A DNA stretch of 30,057 nt from JACMRI01 sp043778625 (GTDB lineage Bacteria; Bacteroidota; Bacteroidia; UBA4408), in assembly GCA_043778625.1 (NCBI GenBank), contig JAYWFU010000033.1:1-30057 (forward strand). The letters run 5' to 3'. A program made the translations under genes and the position numbers. Shown piece by piece: positions 7,237 to 17,700 of the stretch. A model generated the notes under the pieces. The model was not told the DNA's origin, did not search any database, and saw only the letters and a program-made list of their open reading frames with translations. How positions within the stretch are numbered: position 1 is the stretch's first letter; each line of letters opens with the position of its first letter.

Positions 7237-8103
7237 ATGACACTAACAATTAGCAACCTTACCAAAACTTACGACAACGGCGTAAAAGCACTTAACGGCG
7301 TAAGCCTAACTATACCCACCGGTATGTTTGGCTTGTTAGGCCCTAACGGCGCAGGAAAATCGAGCCTTATGCGTACAATATGCACCCTACAAGATGCTGA
7401 CACGGGTACTATTATGCTAGACGATTTGGATATGCTGGCCAACAAAGACGAAGTACGCAAAATAGTAGGGTATTTGCCTCAAGATTTTGGTTTTTACCCA
7501 GGGGTAAATGCTGTAGAGTTATTAAACCATTTTGCATTGCTCAAGGGTATTAAAGACAGCAAAGAACGTAAAGAATCAGTAGAATATTTATTGCAACAAA
7601 CCAACTTATGGGATGCCCGCAAACGCTCCGTTAGCGAGTATTCGGGCGGTATGCGCCAACGTTTTGGTATAGCACAGGCATTAATAGGCAACCCTAAAAT
7701 TATTATTGTAGATGAACCCACCGCAGGGCTCGACCCTACGGAGCGTAACCGTTTTCATAACCTACTGAGCGAAATTGGACAAGACAAAATTGTTATACTA
7801 AGTACACACATAGTGGAGGATATTTACAACCTATGCCCCAACATGGCTGTAATGAGCAAAGGCGAGGTAAAACTAGTAGATAAACCCTTAGCCGCTATTG
7901 AAAAACTGAATGGTAAAATATGGCAATCGTTTATTGATAAAGCTGAATTAGAAAATTACAAGAAAGAGTATAACGTTATCTCCAACCGATTGGTAGAGGG
8001 TAAACTACAAATAAACGTACATGCTACTAGCCAACCAGCTCCGCAGTTTAAAGCTGCCGAACCTAACTTGGAGGACGTATATTTTACTAACGTTACAGCT
8101 TAA
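7237..8103 (+). CDS. ABC transporter ATP-binding protein
   Basis: A 288-residue ABC ATPase of the CcmA/NatA-like export class. Visible motifs are Walker A GPNGAGKS (residues 35-42), Q-loop Gln82, signature SGGMRQR (136-142; the usual LSGG is YSGG), Walker B IIIVDEP (155-161), and switch His191 in STHIVED. The last 70 residues form a C-terminal extension typical of ABC-2 exporters. The following gene, 53 bases downstream, encodes the matching ABC-2 permease fused to an M1 peptidase, so the two very likely form one transporter in the inner membrane. The substrate is unknown. The leader carries a heptad repeat. Confidence 0.93.
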   Translation: MTLTISNLTKTYDNGVKALNGVSLTIPTGMFGLLGPNGAGKSSLMRTICTLQDADTGTIMLDDLDMLANKDEVRKIVGYLPQDFGFYPGVNAVELLNHFALLKGIKDSKERKESVEYLLQQTNLWDARKRSVSEYSGGMRQRFGIAQALIGNPKIIIVDEPTAGLDPTERNRFHNLLSEIGQDKIVILSTHIVEDIYNLCPNMAVMSKGEVKLVDKPLAAIEKLNGKIWQSFIDKAELENYKKEYNVISNRLVEGKLQINVHATSQPAPQFKAAEPNLEDVYFTNVTA

Positions 8104-8115
8104 TACTTTTAAGTA

Positions 8116-8151
8116 ATTATCAATTGTCCATTATCTAATTATCAATTTTTA
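8116..8151 (+). repeat. Second heptad-type repeat before the permease gene
   Basis: Units ATTATCA, ATTGTCC, ATTATCT, (one extra A), ATTATCA, ATTTTTA run through the gap between the ABC ATPase and permease genes. The 7-base period and T-rich-core style resemble the tract at 7163-7225, although the unit differs. It ends 5 bases before the permease ATG. Confidence 0.55.
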
Positions 8152-8156
8152 CATAC

Positions 8157-11100
8157 ATGTTTTCAGCAAATTTTTGGTTTGATTTAAAAGCAAATTTAAA
8201 ACGAACAAGCACCTGGATATTCTTTGCCGTATTTTTTGCATTATCTTGTTTAATAATAGCCGCAGCAGGCGGTTTAATTGGTAGCTCGCAGGGCGAGAAC
8301 AACGAACTATTTAACTCCGCACTAGCCTGTGCTCAATTATTAAATGGTATAGTAAATAACTCGTTAGTGGGTACTATTATTTTGGTTGCTATTATTGCAC
8401 CTGCCATTCAAAAAGATTTTCAGTACAACTCGCATAGTATTTATTTTACCAAGCCTATTAGTAAGTTTGGCTATGTGTTTGGGCGTTTTCTATCAGGTAT
8501 TAGTACTGCATTAATAGTACTAACGGCGTGTGTATTAGCGTTTTTAATTATGTGTAACTTACCACTATTTGATGTAGGTAAAGCGGGGCATTATGGGCTT
8601 TGGAATTATTTGCAAGGTTTTGTGTATTTAGTTGTACCTAACGTACTATTTATTGGTGCATTGTTTTTTAGTGTGGTAACATTTACACGCAATATGCTTG
8701 CAGGTTATATAGGTGCTATTGTATTGCTAGTATTAACAAGTGTTGCCAGCGATTTAGTAAAAGATATTGACAACACATTAGTACCTGCATTAATTGACCC
8801 TTACGGCGACACTGCATTAGAACAACTTACGCAATATTGGTCAGCTGCCGAAAAAAACACACTATCTATTCCATTTTCAGGCGTGCTATTATACAATCGT
8901 TTGTTGTGGCTAGGAGTATCATTACTACTATTTGTGGCTACTTACTTACGTTTTAGTTTTGTGCAAAGCGCACCATCGTTTACATGGTTTAAACGCAAAC
9001 AACAGCAAGTTGTACTAGTGGCTGATAGCCTAACACAGGGGTTTAAGTTACCTAAGGTAGCATCGGTGTACGACACTAATTTATCGTGGCGATTGTTTAC
9101 ATCACTTACCAAACTCGAAACCAAAAATTTAATTAAAAGCCCATTTTTTATAGTAATATCCTTGCTTAGTGCCATAAGCCTTATATTTAATTTTGTGTAC
9201 GGCAACGATTTTTATGGTACACGTTTACTACCCGTAACCTATAGCATGATTGATGGCATTACGAGTATAACCAGTTTGTTTGGTATTATGATTATTGTGT
9301 TTTACGCAGGCGTGTTAGTGTGGCGCGAACGCGATGCTAAGATGGACGAAATAATATCGGCCACGCCTATTAAAAACTGGGTATTGTTAGGGTCTAAAAT
9401 AGTATCGCTAACGCTTATGTATGCCGCTATTATTGTAGTAGCTATTGTAATTAGCGTGCTAATACAGCTTGTTGCAGGCTTTACCGATATTCAATTTATG
9501 GTATATATTCAATCGTTGTTTGGCTACAACATGGTAGGCATAGTGTTTATTGTGTGCCTATGTGTAGCGGTGCAAGCCTTTGTTAGCAACCGTTACATAG
9601 GTTATTTTACATGTATTTTACTATTAATAATAGTACCTCTAGTACTTAGGCAAACCGATGTAAGTAACGATTTAATTAAATTTAATTCCTCAGGACCACG
9701 TATGCCTTACTCGGATATGAACGGCTTTGGGCATCAACTATTTCCGTTTATAATATACAAAACGTACTGGTTAGCGTTTATAGTACTATTATTAATTAGT
9801 GCTAATTTATTGTGGAACAGAGGTAAAGAAAAAGGACTAATTAGCCGCATTACCTTTGCCAAAAACATAGTAACCAAAACACATTACTTGGGCTATGCCA
9901 TTGCATTGCTTACTATGATTGGGCTTGGTGCTTACATACACTACACTACTAAAGTGTTAAACAAGTACTATACCCACGACCAGCAAGACGAATTGCAAGC
10001 GCAGTACGAACAAAAGTTTAAGAAATATAACACATTACCTAAGCTAAAAATTACGGACATAAAAATAGATTTAGCCATATACCCACAAAGCCGCTCTGCT
10101 ACTATTAACGGAAGCTACTGGCTCAAAAACAAAGGTACACACGCCGTTGATACCTTGTATATTGATTATAATGCTGAGCAGCGTAACCCTACATTAACGT
10201 TAAGCAACGGTAATAGTTTTACCGAATTATTTGCCGATACTATTAACGGAGTAAAATTGTTAAAGTTTGCTACACCAATAGCGGTGGGCGATTCAGTACA
10301 AATGAATTTTGCAAGTGCCCTAGTGCCCAAAGGATTTAAAAACGTAGAGGCTTCCACTAAAATTGTGGCTAACGGTACCTTTTTAAATAGTGGCGACCTA
10401 TATCCTAACATTAGTTATAACGAAGATGGCGAACTTGATGATAACGTAAAACGTGCTAAATATAACTTAAAACCTAAAGAGCGTATGCACCCTGCCACTG
10501 ACGTTGCTTACCTGCAAACTAACTGCATTAACCACGATGCCGACTGGGTTACCTACGAGTGTACTATTAGCACCAGTAGCGACCAAACGGCAATATCTCC
10601 AGGATATTTAGTTAAAAAATGGACTGCTGATAATCGTAATTATTTCCATTACAAAATGGATAAAAAAATACTGGATTTTATGTCGTTTCAATCAGCCCGT
10701 TACGAAGTTAAAACTGCTAAATGGAATGATGTAACTATTGAAATATATTATGATAAGCATCACGCCTATAACGTGGATAAAATGATTACCTCGGCACAAA
10801 AATCATTGGCGTATTATACCCAACAATACGGGCCGTATCAGTTTAAACAATTGCGCATACAGGAGTTTCCTCGTTACCAAACTTTTGCACAATCGTTTGC
10901 TAACACCATTCCGTTTAGCGAGGGAATAGGCTTTATAGCCAACCCCGACTTTAGCAAGCCCGATGCCGTAGACTATACTTACTTTGTAACCGCCCACGAA
11001 ATAGCGCATCAATGGTGGGGACACCAAGTTATTGGAGCTAGCGTTAAAGGCTGTACCGTAATAATGGAGAGCTTTGCCGAGTACAGTGCCTTGCGAGTAA

Positions 11101-11837
11101 TGGAAAAAGAATATGGCAAAAAAGCAATGCGAAAATTCTTGAGTTATGAGCTAAAACAGTATTTACAAGGGCGTGCTAAAGATAGCCGAAACGAAGATGC
11201 CTTGCTATATAGCCAAGGGCAAACCCATATTCATTACCAAAAAGGTGCAATGATAATGTTTGGCATAAGCGATTTAATAGGTGAGCAAAACTTAGATAAC
11301 GTGCTTAAAAATTATGTGGCTAAGGTGGCGTTTCAAGAGCCACCGTATACCACCGCCATTGAGTTTGAACAGTTACTAAAAGCAGCCACACCCGACAGCC
11401 TTAAATATGCTATTGTAGATGGGTTTGAAAAAATTACGCTATACGAAAACCGTACTAAAGATGTGAGTTATATCAAACTCGCTAATGGCAAATACAAAGT
11501 AACGGTAGTGGTTGATGCCTTAAAAATGTATGCCAATGGTAAAGGCAAAAAAACAATAGCCGTAATGAACGATTATATTGATATTGGAATATTTGCTAAA
11601 GGTAAAACCGATGCCGAACCTGTTGAATTGTACAATGTAAAACGTAAAATAAAATCAGGGATTAACACCTTTGAAATTGTGGTGGATAAAGCCCCTTACC
11701 AAGCTGGTATTGACCCTTACAACAAACTAATTGACCGCACCATAGATGATAACCTACGTAAAGTAACCGACAAAAAACCACTCAAAAAAATAGACACTAC
11801 CGATGTAGGAGATGGTAACGTAACAATAGCTTTATAA
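8157..11837 (+). CDS. ABC-2 permease fused to M1-family aminopeptidase domain
   Basis: A 1226-residue fusion. Residues 1-600 are an ABC-2 permease with two sets of membrane helices (about 15-265 and 325-600, including IVISLLSAISLIFNFVYG and the last helix near 577-597). Residues 605-1226 are an extracytoplasmic M1 (gluzincin) peptidase. Its zinc site is HEIAHQWWGH (H947, E948, H951) with the third ligand E971 in MESFAEYSALRVMEKEYG. The canonical GAMEN exopeptidase loop is missing; PFSEGIGF stands in the equivalent place. The spacing between HExxH and the Glu is 19 residues, not the usual 18. This permease-M1 architecture is known in Bacteroidota and some other phyla, but its substrate is not established as far as I know. 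It pairs with the ABC ATPase just upstream. A role in exporting and trimming a peptide, or in sensing peptides, is speculation. Confidence 0.9.
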   Translation: MFSANFWFDLKANLKRTSTWIFFAVFFALSCLIIAAAGGLIGSSQGENNELFNSALACAQLLNGIVNNSLVGTIILVAIIAPAIQKDFQYNSHSIYFTKPISKFGYVFGRFLSGISTALIVLTACVLAFLIMCNLPLFDVGKAGHYGLWNYLQGFVYLVVPNVLFIGALFFSVVTFTRNMLAGYIGAIVLLVLTSVASDLVKDIDNTLVPALIDPYGDTALEQLTQYWSAAEKNTLSIPFSGVLLYNRLLWLGVSLLLFVATYLRFSFVQSAPSFTWFKRKQQQVVLVADSLTQGFKLPKVASVYDTNLSWRLFTSLTKLETKNLIKSPFFIVISLLSAISLIFNFVYGNDFYGTRLLPVTYSMIDGITSITSLFGIMIIVFYAGVLVWRERDAKMDEIISATPIKNWVLLGSKIVSLTLMYAAIIVVAIVISVLIQLVAGFTDIQFMVYIQSLFGYNMVGIVFIVCLCVAVQAFVSNRYIGYFTCILLLIIVPLVLRQTDVSNDLIKFNSSGPRMPYSDMNGFGHQLFPFIIYKTYWLAFIVLLLISANLLWNRGKEKGLISRITFAKNIVTKTHYLGYAIALLTMIGLGAYIHYTTKVLNKYYTHDQQDELQAQYEQKFKKYNTLPKLKITDIKIDLAIYPQSRSATINGSYWLKNKGTHAVDTLYIDYNAEQRNPTLTLSNGNSFTELFADTINGVKLLKFATPIAVGDSVQMNFASALVPKGFKNVEASTKIVANGTFLNSGDLYPNISYNEDGELDDNVKRAKYNLKPKERMHPATDVAYLQTNCINHDADWVTYECTISTSSDQTAISPGYLVKKWTADNRNYFHYKMDKKILDFMSFQSARYEVKTAKWNDVTIEIYYDKHHAYNVDKMITSAQKSLAYYTQQYGPYQFKQLRIQEFPRYQTFAQSFANTIPFSEGIGFIANPDFSKPDAVDYTYFVTAHEIAHQWWGHQVIGASVKGCTVIMESFAEYSALRVMEKEYGKKAMRKFLSYELKQYLQGRAKDSRNEDALLYSQGQTHIHYQKGAMIMFGISDLIGEQNLDNVLKNYVAKVAFQEPPYTTAIEFEQLLKAATPDSLKYAIVDGFEKITLYENRTKDVSYIKLANGKYKVTVVVDALKMYANGKGKKTIAVMNDYIDIGIFAKGKTDAEPVELYNVKRKIKSGINTFEIVVDKAPYQAGIDPYNKLIDRTIDDNLRKVTDKKPLKKIDTTDVGDGNVTIAL

Positions 11838-11848
11838 TTGTTAATTTA

Positions 11849-12907
11849 ATGAACTACCATTCTAAAATAATTAATGTGCTACTAAGCCCAATAGCCCTGT
11901 TATACGGAGCTATTACCACAGTGCGTAATAAATTATACGATTGGGGAATTATTAAAAGCTACTCCCCCACCCCACCCTGCATTGTAGTAGGCAACCTTAA
12001 TACGGGGGGCACAGGCAAAAGCCCAATGGTAGAATATTTAATTGAATTATTACTAACACACCACAAACAAGTTACTGCCATAAGTCGTGGCTATGGGCGT
12101 GTTACCAAGGGGTTTAGAGAGGTACAACTAACTGACACTGCCACTAATGTAGGCGACGAACCCTTGCAATTTAAACACCTATTTAACAAACAATGTACCG
12201 TTATTGTGGACGAAAAACGTGCCCACGCATTACAACAACTACAATCTACTGAAACTAAAGCAACGGTGTATGTACTCGACGATGCTCTACAACATAGGTC
12301 AGTAAAGGGTTCTACTAATATATTACTCACAGCTTATAACGATTTGTTTGTGAATGATGCTATGCTACCTGTGGGCAACCTCCGCGAAAACAAAAACGGT
12401 TACGAACGTGCCAATATTATTGTAGTAACCAAATGCCCTGCTAACATTACCGCTATTGATAAAAACATTATTAGTAAACGTATACAATTGTTACCGCACC
12501 AGTCTATATTTTTTAGTAGTATACTCTATGCTAATTTAGTAAGTGTAACTGACGCTAACAATACTATTGAATTAACTAAAACCACAGCTATCATTAGCTT
12601 TTCGGGCATTGCTAACGACACGCCGTTTGTTAATTACTTGCAAGAAAAAGCAAATTTATTACAGCATATTTCGTTTGCCGACCACCATAATTTTACCACT
12701 ATTGATATTGATAAAATTATAACTATAATTGCTCAAAATAATATTCATAACCCCGTTATAATAACTACGCATAAAGATGGCATGCGGTTATTGCAACTCC
12801 AAGCCGATTTTATTACTAAAATTCAATTGTATTATTTGCCTACAAAAATGTATTTTAGCCCCAACGAACAACAACAATTTAACAAACTTATATTACAACA
12901 ATGCTAA
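11849..12907 (+). CDS. lpxK: Tetraacyldisaccharide 4'-kinase LpxK
   Basis: A 352-residue kinase that phosphorylates the 4' position of the tetraacyldisaccharide 1-phosphate in lipid A synthesis, on the inner face of the inner membrane. The N-terminal amphipathic/hydrophobic helix (residues 7-25) fits membrane association. The P-loop is GNLNTGGTGKSP (48-59), and SRGYGR followed by GDEPLQ are typical LpxK segments, as is VLDDALQHRSV for the Walker B-like region. It starts 11 bases after the permease-peptidase gene and overlaps the next gene by 7 bases, so it is probably in the same transcript, though the neighbours are functionally unrelated. Length is normal. Confidence 0.94.
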   Translation: MNYHSKIINVLLSPIALLYGAITTVRNKLYDWGIIKSYSPTPPCIVVGNLNTGGTGKSPMVEYLIELLLTHHKQVTAISRGYGRVTKGFREVQLTDTATNVGDEPLQFKHLFNKQCTVIVDEKRAHALQQLQSTETKATVYVLDDALQHRSVKGSTNILLTAYNDLFVNDAMLPVGNLRENKNGYERANIIVVTKCPANITAIDKNIISKRIQLLPHQSIFFSSILYANLVSVTDANNTIELTKTTAIISFSGIANDTPFVNYLQEKANLLQHISFADHHNFTTIDIDKIITIIAQNNIHNPVIITTHKDGMRLLQLQADFITKIQLYYLPTKMYFSPNEQQQFNKLILQQC

Positions 12908-13716
12908 CAACAATTAAAGCCACAGCGGCACACTTACAAGCGGTTACTAATAATTTTAACCCTGAATATGGTATAATACTAGGCACTGGTTTAGGTGGCT
13001 TGGTAGACGAAATAACCATTGAGCAAGCCATTAATTATGGGGATATACCTAATTTTCCAGTATCAACAGTTAAGGGGCATAGTGGGCGTTTGATATTTGG
13101 TACACTAGGTGGCAAAAAAGTTATAGCCATGCAAGGGCGTTTTCATTTTTATGAGGGGTATGATATGCAAACGGTAGTGTTCCCGGTGCGTGTAATGAAA
13201 TATTTAGGTATTAAAACTTTATTTTTGAGCAATGCTAGCGGTGGGGTTAATCCTGCATTTGAAGTAGGCGATTTAATGATACTAAACGACCACATTAACT
13301 TGTTTCCTGCACACCCTCTTACAGGACCTAACATGGAGGAGCTAGGTCCACGTTTCCCTGACATGAGCGATGCTTACAACACCCACTTAATAAGCAAAGC
13401 CAAAGGCATAGCACATAAGCTAGGGTTTAAAGTACAAGAGGGTATTTATGCTGGGCTTAGTGGTCCTACGTTTGAAACTCCTGCCGAGTACCGCTATGTG
13501 TACCGCATAGGTGCCGATGCAGTGGGCATGAGTACTGTACCCGAAGTAATAGCGGCACGCCACATGGGTATTGATTGTTTTTGTATATCCATAATAACGG
13601 ACCTTGGCGTGGAAGGAAAAATAGTACAAGTAACCCACGAAGAAGTACAACACGTAGCACAAATAGCCGAAAAGAAAATGACCCAGCTATTTAAAGTAAT
13701 GATGGAAGAGTTATAA
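12901..13716 (+). CDS. punA: Purine nucleoside phosphorylase (trimeric class)
   Basis: A 271-residue cytosolic enzyme that splits purine (deoxy)nucleosides with phosphate into base and ribose 1-phosphate for salvage. Visible family motifs are ILGTGLGGL (26-34), the phosphate-binding VKGHSGRLIFG, MQGRFHFYEGY, SNASGGVNP, GLSGPTFETPAEYR and GMSTVPEVIAARHMG. The fold and length match the trimeric PNP/MTAP family. The PNP start overlaps the end of lpxK by 7 bases (ATGCTAA), so the two are translationally coupled. A palindromic terminator follows 54 bases later and ends the ABC-lpxK-PNP run. Whether it prefers guanosine/inosine or adenosine cannot be read off reliably here. Confidence 0.94.
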   Translation: MLTTIKATAAHLQAVTNNFNPEYGIILGTGLGGLVDEITIEQAINYGDIPNFPVSTVKGHSGRLIFGTLGGKKVIAMQGRFHFYEGYDMQTVVFPVRVMKYLGIKTLFLSNASGGVNPAFEVGDLMILNDHINLFPAHPLTGPNMEELGPRFPDMSDAYNTHLISKAKGIAHKLGFKVQEGIYAGLSGPTFETPAEYRYVYRIGADAVGMSTVPEVIAARHMGIDCFCISIITDLGVEGKIVQVTHEEVQHVAQIAEKKMTQLFKVMMEEL

Positions 13717-13770
13717 ACGAAAAAAACAATTACATATCAAAATATTGGGGTAACTTACGTTACGTACTAA

Positions 13771-13806
13771 AACTAGCCGCTATTTATTAATAAATAGCGG
13801 CTAGTT
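13771..13806. terminator. Terminator: 36-base perfect palindrome
   Basis: Bases 13771-13788 and 13789-13806 are exact reverse complements with no spacer; the real loop would be the central AT part. The stem has a GCCGC/GCGGC core. It lies 54 bases after the PNP stop. The T-run after the stem is weak (TTAATTAAT), so termination efficiency is uncertain. Confidence 0.65.
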
Positions 13807-14028
13807 AATTAATACTACATGGTAATGTCATTAGCTTGTAATTAAATATAGTACTTAAAAATAAAAATTGTGTAATTAAGCTACACGCTTTACTAATAAT
13901 GGGCTACATACTTTACTACTATCAAACTATACGATGAATAATAGAATTACGCTTAATGTGAATTATTAATCACAATTTTAGGTGTAAACATTTTAATTGC
14001 TTTAGTGCAAAAGATTACGAATAAATAA

Positions 14029-14036
14029 TATATTTG
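14029..14036 (+). promoter_or_regulatory. Candidate -7 box of the OmpH-like gene (TATATTTG)
   Basis: TATATTTG matches TAnnTTTG fully and lies 41 bases before the ATG. A weak TAGTG stands 21 bases upstream in place of TTTG. An imperfect dyad at 13957-13974 is about 55 bases further upstream. Confidence 0.4.
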
Positions 14037-14077
14037 TACAGAACGAAATTTTTACAACTTAAATCTTAATTAATAAA

Positions 14078-14668
14078 ATGAATAAATTATTATTTGGCTG
14101 GAACATGGTGCTTACATTATTGGTGGCTTTTTTGTTGACGCGCAAAACCGATAATAAATTAACTACTGAAAAAACACAAACTGCTACAAACCTTGCTATT
14201 GCTAACCTGCCAAGCGGTAGTATTGTGTACGTTAATACTGATTCATTAATGAATAACTATAAATTGGTTAAGGATTTCAAACAAGAAATGGAGCGGGAAC
14301 GCTCAGTGAAAGAAAATGCTTTTCAAAATAAAATGGCAGCGTTAGAAAAACAAGTAGCCGATTTTAAAGAAATTGCACCACGTTTATCTCCTGAAGAAGG
14401 ACAACGCCAGCAACAAGAACTTATGCTCAAAGAACAAAAATTAGGAGAGTACCGAGAAGCGCTAATGACTGAACTTACCACAAAAGAGCAAGCAAAAAAT
14501 GCTGAAATGATGAAAAAAATAAGCGACTACTTAGCCACACTTAACGCTGAAGGCAAGTACACATTTATACTAGGCTACGCACAAGGTGGGGGTATATTAC
14601 ACGCTAATAAAAGTTTAGATATTACTGCACAAGTAATAATGGGCTTAAACGATACTTACAAAAAATAA
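14078..14668 (+). CDS. OmpH/Skp family periplasmic chaperone-like protein
   Basis: A 196-residue protein. Residues 5-21 are a hydrophobic segment acting as an uncleaved anchor or signal. Residues 50-70 (GSIVYVNTDSLMNNYKLVKDF) match the first strand and helix of OmpH/Skp. Residues 70-160 are a Lys/Glu/Gln-rich coiled coil (the tentacles of Skp), and residues 170-190 (YTFILGYAQGGGILHANKSLDIT) close the trimerisation body. Skp proteins hold unfolded outer-membrane proteins in the periplasm. The next gene encodes a large T9SS cargo 74 bases downstream with no clear terminator between, so co-transcription is possible. The absence of a cleavable signal peptide suggests a membrane-tethered form. Confidence 0.88.
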   Translation: MNKLLFGWNMVLTLLVAFLLTRKTDNKLTTEKTQTATNLAIANLPSGSIVYVNTDSLMNNYKLVKDFKQEMERERSVKENAFQNKMAALEKQVADFKEIAPRLSPEEGQRQQQELMLKEQKLGEYREALMTELTTKEQAKNAEMMKKISDYLATLNAEGKYTFILGYAQGGGILHANKSLDITAQVIMGLNDTYKK

Positions 14669-14742
14669 TTACATTGAATAGTAAAAGCTAACTAAGCTTT
14701 ATAAAACGTATATAAATTAAAACCCTTAAACAACTAAAAACA

Positions 14743-17700
14743 ATGAACGTAAAATTACTCTCAAGCTTATTAGCATCAGCACTAATAGTTAACAGTACAT
14801 TAGCACAAACAACATTATTAACTAACAAAGTGCAGCAACGCATATTACAAAATAATAACGGTGGTAATACTACTTTAAATACAGGTATTAAACCTACGTC
14901 CGACTTGGGTCCGTATTTTATTGATGGTATATCAGTATATCCGCACTTTACATATAGTAATGCTAATGCACCTGCTGGCACAGCTGCAGTGGCGGCTTAC
15001 ATAGCTAATTCTTCAGCAAATGTTATAGGCTCAGCTTACTCAACCACGCTTAGTGGCGGTAAGTGGACTTGTACCAGCATCGATGCCAACACAATACCCG
15101 CTGGTGGTTATGTGTATTTTGCATTTTTTAATGGTCCTTTAAGCTCGTCAAACACACAGTTTTTAAATGTATCAAAAGCATATTTCCCAACCATAAAACC
15201 CAAACCAACTTGGATGACAAAACAAGGATTTAGAGCTGTGGTTGCTAGTGTTAATAGAACTTCTGGCGAGATAGCTTTTGAGGGCAAAATGGCACTTACC
15301 GATTTGTTTTTTCAAAAATTAGTTGTGGGGGAAGGTACTTTAAAAAACACTAAGTTTAAACTTAATAGTGTAGATTTAGAGTTTGGAGGAGAGTACAACA
15401 CTAAAACAAGTGCTACAAGCGCATCACCTACAAAGTTATCTTCAGGCCTATCATTTAAAGAGGGGCAAGAAAAAAAGTATGGTATGTTTAACGGATTTAA
15501 CGGAACATTATCTTTTGATAACGCTTTTAATCCAACAGTATTAGTAAATGCAACATTTGGACCTAAATACGGAGGATTAAGAAAATATGAGTTATGGAAC
15601 AAAGAAGTTTTTTACACGCTTGCAGGCGTTAACGGCCCTGGCTTAACAGTAGGAGGATTGTGCTTAGGTGCAGCGGCTGAATTTTCGGTAGCACCATCTA
15701 TAAAAGCACAAATTGTATATGGTAAAGTAGGTTCAAGCTGGGGATTAAGCACCTTAGGTAGCGATAAAACATCGTTACTATTTAGTGCTGAAGCTACTGC
15801 GGCACTGCAAGGAACTTTGTACTTGGCTTGTGCAAGTTTTATGGGTAAAGGTGGAGGATACGGTACTTTAGCTAGGGTTAGAGCTGAGGCAAAAGTGGCA
15901 CTTATGGCGGGCATTACTGGTACTACAGTACCCACACGTAACTTAGCAATTAGTAAAGGTGCTAAAGCTACTTTAACAGGTACAATTGATGTATTAGGTA
16001 GCCGTGTGTACAGCAATACGTTTTACAGTAAAGCATGGGGCGATCCATTTAAAACAACAGTGGGTACAGGTGCTGAATTTGATAATGCTATAAATTATAC
16101 TGCTCGTACAACACAACGTGTAGCAGGCGTAACCCCTAATGCTTGGCCGTCAGGTGTTATATCAACACAAGATTCAGTACTTGCTGCCGTGTGGTTAGAT
16201 GATATTAATTTTGGTACACAAAAAGCATTATTAGCTACGCACTACGATCCTCAAATACACACGTTTTCAACCCCTACAATTGTAGCATTAAATGATAGTG
16301 CTATATTAATGCCATCGTGTAAATTATTGCCTAATAAAGATGTATTGGTTACATGGGCACAGTTATCAATGCCTACCTCAGCTATTAATCAAAACACTAT
16401 GAGCACTGATGATATTATTCGTAAGCAAGAAATATGGATTGCCATTATTAATCCGCTAACGCAAACTATAATTTACAAAGGTAAATTAAACGATGCTACA
16501 GGCAACAGAGCCGATGGCGAACCTAAAATACACTGGGGTGCTGGCAATAAAGGAATGATTACTTGGCAGGCAAACGATGCTACTAGTGGTTTTGGTAGCG
16601 ATATTTACTATTCGGAAATTCAGTACAATTCATCAAATTATAGTTTAGCACCTGCATCTATCTTAGCTGATTTACCAGGTAACAACTACAAAGTTGAAAT
16701 AGCCTACACCAATGGTAACAATGCTATTGCTGAATGGATGAACGATAACGATGCGTCAAATGACTCTACTAACTATTCAACCAATGTAATGATGTCAACC
16801 TGGGACGGCAACGCATGGACGCAAGCATTTACTCGTTACGGCACTGATTCTAATTTCGTAATTAAAGATTTTTCGTTAGCCGTAGAGGGTACTAATGGTG
16901 TAGAAGCCGTTACTTACTCGTACCGAAATTTAGATACTTTAATGGTTGATGATACTTTGCATTTTAACGGGGTAGTTATTGGTACTTGGACAGACGGCGA
17001 CCCTTTTGGTACTAGCTTTTACTCTAACTTTGATACCAGCTCAACCTACACTTACACACAACCACGTGCAGCAGTTAACATTAATGGTTTAGGCTCATTA
17101 ACTATGAAACAAAACAATGTGTTTGATACCTTAGATTATGGGCATACTGCATTTTGGTTAAAAGATATTTATGATAACTCAACACCATGGGAAGATTTAA
17201 GTGTAACTAACCCAACAGTACTAGATGTATTGCAAGATACAAATATGTATTCATGGGACGTATCTTCTAAATTTGGGTTTATGGACGCCAACAATGCAGG
17301 TAATATATTGTATTTATTTACACAAGAAATTGATAAGCAAGGTAACACTAACCCTACGCATGGCGAGGTGTTTGGGCAACCTAACTTAAACCTAGTATTG
17401 CGTGCATTTAGAGTAGAACGCAACGGTACATCATTTGCATTAACTGACGTGCCTGAGCCTACTACAACTAACGTAGTTACCTTCTATCAAAAAATAGCAC
17501 CATTCAAATATGGATTTGAGTTAAAACAAAACTATCCAAATCCATTTACGGGTAGCACCACAATTCCTTTTCATATAGGTAAAGCTGGTCGTGCAACTAT
17601 CGAATTAATAGATGTTACAGGACGTAAAGTAGCGACTATATTTGATGATAATGTAACAGGTGGCGATTATCAAACTGAGTTTGAATCAAGCTCAATACAA

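Larger units (their letters stand above)
13717..14077. other. 361-base intergenic region before the OmpH-like gene
   Basis: No gene is supported; the longest small frame is 11 codons. It holds a palindromic terminator (13771-13806), an imperfect dyad TGTGAATTATTAATCACA (13957-13974) and a -7 box (14029-14036). The rest is AT-rich sequence without recognised structure. Confidence 0.6.

Noticed and set aside
13957..13974. CRP/FNR-type site TGTGAATTATTAATCACA
   Set aside because: The half-sites are separated by 8 bases rather than 6, and such dyads are common by chance in AT-rich DNA; recorded only as a dyad.
14684..14700. Terminator between the OmpH-like and T9SS genes
   Set aside because: AAAGCT/AGCTTT is only 6 bp with a weak tail, too little to call a terminator.
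15612..16016. 134-codon minus-strand open frame
   Set aside because: Antisense to the Gly/Ala-rich part of the T9SS cargo, which itself has a signal peptide and sorting domain; no independent support.
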